In this document: positions 59,508-64,000 of the stretch, one piece after another
Position numbering within the stretch: position 1 is the stretch's first letter
Layout of the letters: the number at the start of each line of letters is the position of its first letter
From: Nanoperiomorbus sp963544155
Lineage (GTDB): Bacteria; Patescibacteriota; Saccharimonadia; Saccharimonadales; Saccharimonadaceae
Direction of reading: 5' to 3'
DNA length: 64,000 nucleotides
NCBI GenBank assembly: GCA_963544155.1
Contig: CAUUDW010000002.1
Location: 29,080-93,079 of the forward strand
The notes under the pieces: generated by a model
What the model was told of the DNA's origin: nothing
Databases searched by the model: none
The model's input: the letters and a program-made list of their open reading frames with translations, nothing else
Program-made: the position numbers and the translations under genes

Positions 59508-59513
59508 TATAAT
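59508..59513 (+). promoter_or_regulatory. -10 box (TATAAT) upstream of the RTX-associated genes
   Basis: A perfect TATAAT 4 nt before ATG 59518 and 19 nt before ATG 59533. It starts the rightward transcription unit with the small peptide and the first adaptor/immunity-type gene. Confidence 0.5.
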
Positions 59514-59532
59514 GACTATGGGAGGGAATAGT

Positions 59533-59595
59533 ATGCCACTAACATTAGAACAGTATTTAGCGCTAAAGCTAAAAGAGGTAAAAGCTAAGCAATAG
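59533..59595 (+). CDS. Possible 20-residue leader-type peptide
   Basis: ATG to TAG encoding MPLTLEQYLALKLKEVKAKQ, an amphipathic Leu/Lys helix, preceded by GGGAGGG at good spacing. An in-frame ATG at 59518 could add five residues. It ends 16 nt before the next gene. It might be an antitoxin-like or regulatory peptide, or only a translational lead-in. Confidence 0.4.
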   Translation: MPLTLEQYLALKLKEVKAKQ

Positions 59596-59611
59596 GAGGG
59601 CGGCTAAAGTC

Positions 59612-60106
59612 ATGAGCTTCGTCAAAAAAGAGCTGACCAAAGAAGAGGCACAGGCACTAGTGAATAGGTATCGTATTACTGATCCGTGGCCATACCGAGA
59701 TGACTATGTAGTTAACAATCTAAGCTGGAATTTCTACAACTCAGACAAAGACGCATTATTCGGTTTGGTTCGGTCCTCTTCCGCCAACGTCATCAATGGC
59801 AACGGTATGGTGCATGACCCTGATGGACTAGACGGTGTCGGCGTCCTGATCTGGCAAGATAACGTCATCAGAATAGACTACTATGAAGACCTCATGGAAG
59901 CACGAAGAGAAGTGCTGGTAGTAGCAACTAAAATAATCGCACCAAGTAAATTAAAAGGAAGAGACGAAGAGATCATCAAGCTACTGGGTGACGCCATAAC
60001 TACCTTTCTAACATTCGACTTACCTCCCGCAAACCAAAATGATAAATACACCTTCAAACCAACCGACATAACATTCACTGACAGGGAGGACATATGGAAT
60101 CTATAG
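59612..60106 (+). CDS. RTX-associated small protein, copy 1 (putative immunity or adaptor)
   Basis: 164 residues, family unknown. Begins MSFVKKELTKEEAQALV and ends TDREDIWNL. Acidic, soluble, no signal. Likely alpha/beta fold with a conserved DNVIRIDYYEDL strand pair and VATKIIAPSKLKGRDEEIIKLL. It is paralogous to 60253-60744: the first ~17 and last ~6 residues are nearly identical while the middle is about half identical. Overlaps a stub of the RTX gene start at 60094. By position it could be an immunity protein or a secretion adaptor for the RTX protein. Confidence 0.75.
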   Translation: MSFVKKELTKEEAQALVNRYRITDPWPYRDDYVVNNLSWNFYNSDKDALFGLVRSSSANVINGNGMVHDPDGLDGVGVLIWQDNVIRIDYYEDLMEARREVLVVATKIIAPSKLKGRDEEIIKLLGDAITTFLTFDLPPANQNDKYTFKPTDITFTDREDIWNL

Positions 60107-60171
60107 ACAGCCTTACTAACTTTGTCACCAACTGGCGCAGCAATCACACCTACACTACTAGGACTATCTGA
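60094..60171 (+). pseudogene. Stub of the RTX gene (first 22 codons plus new stop)
   Basis: ATG at 60094 overlaps the end of the copy-1 gene just as the full RTX gene overlaps copy 2. The frame reads MESIDSLTNFVTNWRSNHTY then TTRTI and TGA. The first 22 residues match the RTX protein start (NFVTNW versus NFVANW). It is a relic of a deleted or duplicated RTX gene. Confidence 0.8.
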
Positions 60172-60203
60172 AGTTCGCTGAACTAAACTCACACCAAAAG
60201 GTG

Positions 60204-60209
60204 TATAAT
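60204..60209 (+). promoter_or_regulatory. -10 box (TATAAT) for copy 2 and the RTX gene
   Basis: A perfect TATAAT just downstream of the small hairpin ACACC-AAAA-GGTGT (60191-60204). The leader of about 37 nt includes a GGGAGGA ribosome-binding site at 60234-60240. Confidence 0.5.
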
Positions 60210-60252
60210 ACGCTAAAGCTTAAATGAAGTAGCGGGAGGATAACTAAAAAGT

Positions 60253-60744
60253 ATGAGCTTCGTCAAGAAAGAACTAACCAAAGAAGAAGCACAGGCACTA
60301 GTAGACAAGTACCATATCGCTAGTCCATGGCCTGGTGATGGTGTCGATGATACGATAGTGGCTAATTTACGCTTATGCGTTTGTGATTCAGATAAAGATG
60401 TGTTGTTTAGTGTTACCGAGGCTGGGATTGGTGTAGCGCATAATGGCGTACGGTTCTCTGAAGGATTTGATAGCGTAAGCGTATTAGCTTGGCGAGATAA
60501 TGTCGTGAGAGTAGATTTCTATGAGGATATAATCGGAAATAATGAGAAAAGATATATAGTAGCAACTAAAATAATAGCACCTAGCAATCTAAAACAACAT
60601 GAAGGCGAGATGATAGAGTTGCTATGTAACGCCATTCCGGTATGGTATACGGTCTGGTTGTCTACAGCCAATCAAAATAATATATACATATTCAAGAGCA
60701 CTAATGTGAATTATGTAAATCCGGAGGACATATGGAATCTATAG
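60253..60744 (+). CDS. RTX-associated small protein, copy 2 (putative immunity or adaptor)
   Basis: 163 residues, same start and end as copy 1 (MSFVKKELTKEEAQALV, PEDIWNL) with a divergent middle (DSVSVLAWRDNVVRVDFYEDI). It overlaps the RTX gene by 13 bp, with the RTX start site GGAGGACATATG inside its last codons, so the two are translationally coupled. Such coupling suggests a fixed ratio of partner to RTX protein, as for immunity proteins, chaperones or adaptors. No known fold was recognised. Confidence 0.78.
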   Translation: MSFVKKELTKEEAQALVDKYHIASPWPGDGVDDTIVANLRLCVCDSDKDVLFSVTEAGIGVAHNGVRFSEGFDSVSVLAWRDNVVRVDFYEDIIGNNEKRYIVATKIIAPSNLKQHEGEMIELLCNAIPVWYTVWLSTANQNNIYIFKSTNVNYVNPEDIWNL

Positions 60745-63700
60745 ACAGCCTTACTAACTTTGTCGCTAACTGGCGTAGTAACCATACCTACACCACCAAT
60801 GCTGACGGCTCCCTGTCTGAGTCAAGCTTATTTGATTTACTTACCGGTATCAATGAGAAAATTGGCAAGATGGACTTTACCCCGCCGGAGGGTAGGACTA
60901 AGGCATTTATGTACAGTAACTATGTATTTGAGGCTAATGGCAAGCGCTATTACAGTGGTAGCTGGGTGTCCGAGGCGGTTAGGTCAGATGGTAACTCATT
61001 CAGCGTAAATGAAGTAAAAGCGGGAAACTTATTCAAAAACACCTCATTTAGAAATAGTTTGGTAAAGACTGTTGGAAACGGAGACGTTGCTAACCGCCTA
61101 TTTGAGGGTGCTAAAACTATTGACCCTAAGACCGGCAAGCTCATATCACGTAGTCCTTATAGTGTTGACCTAGGTAATGGTAGACGTAGCTTGAGTATCA
61201 CAGACTGCGTATCGCAACTATTTGCTAAAGTATCTGCCTCCGGTGATGTTACGTTGATCGTGCCGAATGCCGATAAGAACGGTGTCTTTTACCAGACCGA
61301 ACTATTTGCCTTGCTCCATAATAAAAAGGTTACATCAATCAATGGCAAGCCGATAGCCGAATTCAGGGCAATCTACAAGTCTAGTGGTTTATCCGGTGCG
61401 TTTGATTATGTCAAGGCTCAGAGCAAGAGGATGCTGGAGGGCAGTGTCAAGCTTAATAGCGACGGGAGCTTCTCGGCTAATGTTGACGCCTTCGTCGAGA
61501 AACCAACTGACTATTGGCTAAATAAGATCGAGCAACGAGTCCATAAAAACGGTAAGCCTTTTCTGAAGTGGGTTGAAGGCTTGGATGACATACGGCTCAA
61601 TAGTAAACAGCTAGAAGCATATATCAAAAAATTAAAGATTCCTAAGTATGAAGCCAAGCAGCTCATGCGTACTGCCAAAGCAGTAGAGTCAATTACTAGT
61701 GGCAAGGCTGGTAGTATTATGACTTCGATCAATGAGGTTGGCATCCGAAACATGGCCCTCTATACCACTTATCGTTCTAATATAATGAAGGTGCTCGGAC
61801 CGGCGGGCATCGTATTTGTAGCAGTAGATGCTATAAATACCGTTAAGCGGGCCGGCATAGCCTATGGTTCGGGTAATTACCGTGCCGGACATAGAATCAT
61901 GAGTAACTGGGTATTTAGAAATGCGTTCGGTACGGGATCCGCTATGCTAATGTCGAAAGCAGCTTTACCGTTAGTATTGCTCACTGTGGCAAGTTTCTCG
62001 TCCGTATGGTTCGCAGTGCCAGCGGGGATAGCCTTAGATACGATCCTGGGTTTCCTGGGCTACAGTATCGGCTCATTCATTGGCGATGAGCTGGATGGTA
62101 TTATCTGGTTCTTATTAAATCAGGCTAGCACCATCCCTGTCCGGATAGACCCGATAGTCCTAGACATTAGTGGACTGGGTATCACTACTAAGTCCGTTGC
62201 TGATGGCGTCTACTACGACATGGATAATAACGGCTTCCTAGAGAAGACCGGTTGGGTCGATGCTAAGTCGGGCATCTTGGTGCTGGACAAAAATGGTGAT
62301 GGCAAGATCGAGACAGGTAACGAGCTCTTTGGCGACCGGACCATCCTGGCTGATGGCAAGACCGCCTCTAGCGGCTTCGAGGCATTAGCTACTCTAGATT
62401 CGAATCATGATGGTGTGATAGATGCGAAAGACAAGCTATTCTCACAGCTACGCATCTGGGTGGACAAGAATGGTGACGGTGTCTCAGATAAGGGTGAGCT
62501 GATCACTTTGGCTCAGGCGGGTATCAAGTCGCTCAACCTCAAGCATAAGGAGCTAAACCAACTGGATGCTAACGGTAATACTATTGCTAGGGTCGGCTCA
62601 TTCACTCGTACTAATGGCAAGGTGGCTGATATGAAAGAGTACTTGCTGGCTCGGAGTACCTCGGACGTGAAGATGGTGAACTCCGTCAAGATCCCTGACG
62701 ATATCATGGAGCTACCTGAGATTCGTCCTATAGGTAATACCTATTCATTGCGCCAAGCGATGGCCAAGGATAAATCCGGTAAGCTCAAGCAGCTGGTGCT
62801 GAGCTTTACCGGCGAGAAGAACGTTGCTAAGCGCCGAGCCATCCTGGAGGATATCCTCTTCACTTGGACGGGTGTAGCTAAGGTTGACCCGACCAGCCGA
62901 GGCGGGCTAATCGATGCCAGGAGACTGGCTGCTCTCGAGATAGTTACCGGTACGAACTACCGCAATTCGCCGACCAGTTCTCCGACTAGCCAGGAAGCTC
63001 CTATTCTAGAGCAGGCGTATGGCAATCTGGCGGAAAGTATCTACAACATGCTATCGCTACAGGACGGCACGATGGATAGCGTACTTCGTAAGTTTACCTA
63101 CCATATAGACTTATCTTCTGATGGTAATCCAATCAAGCTGGATATAGCTAGTGTCAAGGCGTATCTGGATGGTCAGCTGAAGCAGAATAGGCAAGAGGGC
63201 GAGAGGCTGTTGGGCGAGGTGACCCGCATCCTTAAGAACCGTGGCTTGGTGACAGAGAAAGAGTTCAGTAGTCTGCGAGACTACTATGCTAGGAAGTCTG
63301 CCTACTACCAGAAGATCATCGACACTACGCCGTTTACGACTGCCAGGGGTACGGCTAAGGACGATGTGATGAGCGGTGCGGTGGATAGGGATAACATTAT
63401 TGCCGGTAACTATGGTGATGATACCATCTATGGGTCAGACGGGGCGAATATCCTCTACGGCGAAGCTGGCAATGATAGCCTATACGGTGGCAGTAACAAC
63501 GACACCATCATCGGCGGCAAGGGTAATGACTACCTGGGCGGTGGCCATGGTAACGATACCTACATCTTCTCCAAGGGTGACGGTAAAGATACCATTGAGG
63601 ACTATGACTCAACTGAAGGCAACCTGGATACCATCCGCTTCGGCGCCGGCATTAAACCGACCGACCTGATATTTATCCATCCCGTCTGCCCACCGAACGT

Positions 63701-64000
63701 CAGCTCCAATGACCCGAGCTATGTCAATGAGAACGACCTGATCATCCGCTTTAAGAACAGCCCCGATGACCAGATCACTGTCAAGGACTACTTCAGAAAC
63801 TACCGTGGCATTGGCCAGCCTAATGAGAACGCCATTGAACGGATTGAGTTCACTGACAGCAAGGCTGTCCTGACCGCTAAGGACATCATTGCCCAGGCTC
63901 GCATCCGCCATGGTACTGCCAAGGACGACAACATCTATGGCTTAGCAGACGGGGCGAATATCCTCTACGGCGAAGCTGGCAATGATAGCCTATACGGTGG
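60732..64000 (+). CDS. Giant RTX-type calcium-binding secreted protein, toxin-like (partial, runs off the window)
   Basis: Open from ATG 60732 (GGAGG 6 nt upstream) to the window end: at least 1089 codons without a stop. Layout: a unique N-domain (~1-345, MESIDSLTNFVANW...); a hydrophobic Gly-rich zone with probable membrane helices (~353-370, ~411-455); EF-hand-like loops DMDNNGFLE (~496), DKNGDGKIE (~518), DSNHDGVID (~555) and DKNGDGVSD (~577), in the arrangement common in proteobacterial RTX proteins (FGD...GFEALATLDSNHDG); an alpha-rich linker; RTX nonapeptides (GGKGNDYLGG, GNDTYIF) at ~890-945; an HCBP-related domain (~946-1050); and a second RTX block from ~1061. Such proteins are normally type I secreted. 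No type I exporter is in the window. Confidence 0.88.
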   Translation, partial: MESIDSLTNFVANWRSNHTYTTNADGSLSESSLFDLLTGINEKIGKMDFTPPEGRTKAFMYSNYVFEANGKRYYSGSWVSEAVRSDGNSFSVNEVKAGNLFKNTSFRNSLVKTVGNGDVANRLFEGAKTIDPKTGKLISRSPYSVDLGNGRRSLSITDCVSQLFAKVSASGDVTLIVPNADKNGVFYQTELFALLHNKKVTSINGKPIAEFRAIYKSSGLSGAFDYVKAQSKRMLEGSVKLNSDGSFSANVDAFVEKPTDYWLNKIEQRVHKNGKPFLKWVEGLDDIRLNSKQLEAYIKKLKIPKYEAKQLMRTAKAVESITSGKAGSIMTSINEVGIRNMALYTTYRSNIMKVLGPAGIVFVAVDAINTVKRAGIAYGSGNYRAGHRIMSNWVFRNAFGTGSAMLMSKAALPLVLLTVASFSSVWFAVPAGIALDTILGFLGYSIGSFIGDELDGIIWFLLNQASTIPVRIDPIVLDISGLGITTKSVADGVYYDMDNNGFLEKTGWVDAKSGILVLDKNGDGKIETGNELFGDRTILADGKTASSGFEALATLDSNHDGVIDAKDKLFSQLRIWVDKNGDGVSDKGELITLAQAGIKSLNLKHKELNQLDANGNTIARVGSFTRTNGKVADMKEYLLARSTSDVKMVNSVKIPDDIMELPEIRPIGNTYSLRQAMAKDKSGKLKQLVLSFTGEKNVAKRRAILEDILFTWTGVAKVDPTSRGGLIDARRLAALEIVTGTNYRNSPTSSPTSQEAPILEQAYGNLAESIYNMLSLQDGTMDSVLRKFTYHIDLSSDGNPIKLDIASVKAYLDGQLKQNRQEGERLLGEVTRILKNRGLVTEKEFSSLRDYYARKSAYYQKIIDTTPFTTARGTAKDDVMSGAVDRDNIIAGNYGDDTIYGSDGANILYGEAGNDSLYGGSNNDTIIGGKGNDYLGGGHGNDTYIFSKGDGKDTIEDYDSTEGNLDTIRFGAGIKPTDLIFIHPVCPPNVSSNDPSYVNENDLIIRFKNSPDDQITVKDYFRNYRGIGQPNENAIERIEFTDSKAVLTAKDIIAQARIRHGTAKDDNIYGLADGANILYGEAGNDSLYG
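63436..63490 (+). repeat. 55-bp exact repeat within the RTX gene, copy 1
   Basis: Identical to 63946-64000 at a distance of 510 bp (170 codons), so it keeps the frame. It encodes part of a nonapeptide block (DGANILYGEAGNDSLYGG). Confidence 0.9.
63946..64000 (+). repeat. 55-bp exact repeat within the RTX gene, copy 2
   Basis: Same as copy 1. The identity runs to the last base of the window, so the repeat unit may continue beyond it. Confidence 0.9.

Noticed and set aside
59518..59532. Leaderless start at ATG 59518 for the 20-residue peptide
   Set aside because: Only 4 nt follow the -10 box, so this ATG probably lies upstream of or at the transcript start. ATG 59533 has a proper ribosome-binding site.
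63376..63911. ORFs of about 100 codons on both strands within the RTX region
   Set aside because: They lie inside the continuous RTX frame that is open from 60732 to the end. Their composition reflects the repeats.
1..64000. CRISPR array
   Set aside because: No regularly spaced short direct repeats with unique spacers and no cas genes were seen. The repeats found (45 bp and 55 bp pairs) have gene-length spacing.
1..64000. UGA recoded as glycine (Gracilibacteria/SR1 code)
   Set aside because: Conserved genes such as lepA end in TGA at the correct family length and no gene needs an in-frame UGA.

Overview
The window looks like a chromosome segment of a Patescibacteria/CPR bacterium, most probably Candidatus Saccharibacteria (TM7). 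I base this on gene content and order, since no 16S gene is present. The order recF-dnaN-dnaA / rpmH-rnpA-yidC-jag has no gyrase gene attached. A PrgI gene sits next to a VirB4-type ATPase split over two genes. Many genes are compact or have unusual short forms. TGA is used as an ordinary stop, which excludes the Gracilibacteria/Absconditabacteria code. The species is not determined.

Layout. 1-4.3 kb: end of groES, groEL, a Pro/Ala-rich protein, an SIS-type sugar isomerase and a lipid kinase. 4.3-8.2 kb: type IV secretion-like genes (VirB4 C-part, VirB4 N-part, PrgI) on the minus strand. 8.3-10.3 kb: a MacB-like ABC exporter. 10.3-16.3 kb: replication-origin region with recF, dnaN and dnaA leftward, rpmH, rnpA, yidC and jag rightward, and DnaA-box clusters on both sides of dnaA. 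16.3-37.8 kb: a surface-glycan locus with GtrA/GtrB, several glycosyltransferases, an ABC-2 glycan exporter, acyltransferase, UDP-galactopyranose mutase, an LGFP-repeat wall protein, a Wzy-like polymerase/ligase, a polyprenyl-phosphate sugar transferase and an LCP ligase. It also carries two paralogous membrane-anchored two-cysteine proteins. These genes plausibly build, export, polymerise and attach a galactofuranose-containing envelope glycan. 37.8-53.9 kb: housekeeping genes (trmB, mscS, recX, recA, tsaB, rny, two Met-type tRNAs, tilS, ftsH, murJ, lepA), interrupted by an S66 peptidase and an ATPase of the AAA_14/DUF4143 type. 53.9-64 kb: an accessory region with a second AAA_14 ATPase between identical 45-bp hairpin repeats, a complete IS30-family element, a NYN-domain protein, unknown membrane proteins, and a duplicated small gene leading into a giant RTX-type protein that runs off the right edge.

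Main discoveries. (1) An RTX/calcium-binding secreted-toxin-like protein of at least 1089 residues (60732 to the window end). The gene just upstream is duplicated, and the upstream duplicate still carries a 25-codon stub of the RTX gene's start. (2) A complete histidine attenuator (leader peptide MTRLFLQHHHHSHN, antiterminator, terminator) in front of an S66 peptidase. (3) A recurrent TGnTAnnAT -10 element placed 6-9 nt before the start codon of at least 14 genes, implying widespread leaderless transcription. (4) A promoter-driven structured RNA candidate beside the IS30 element.
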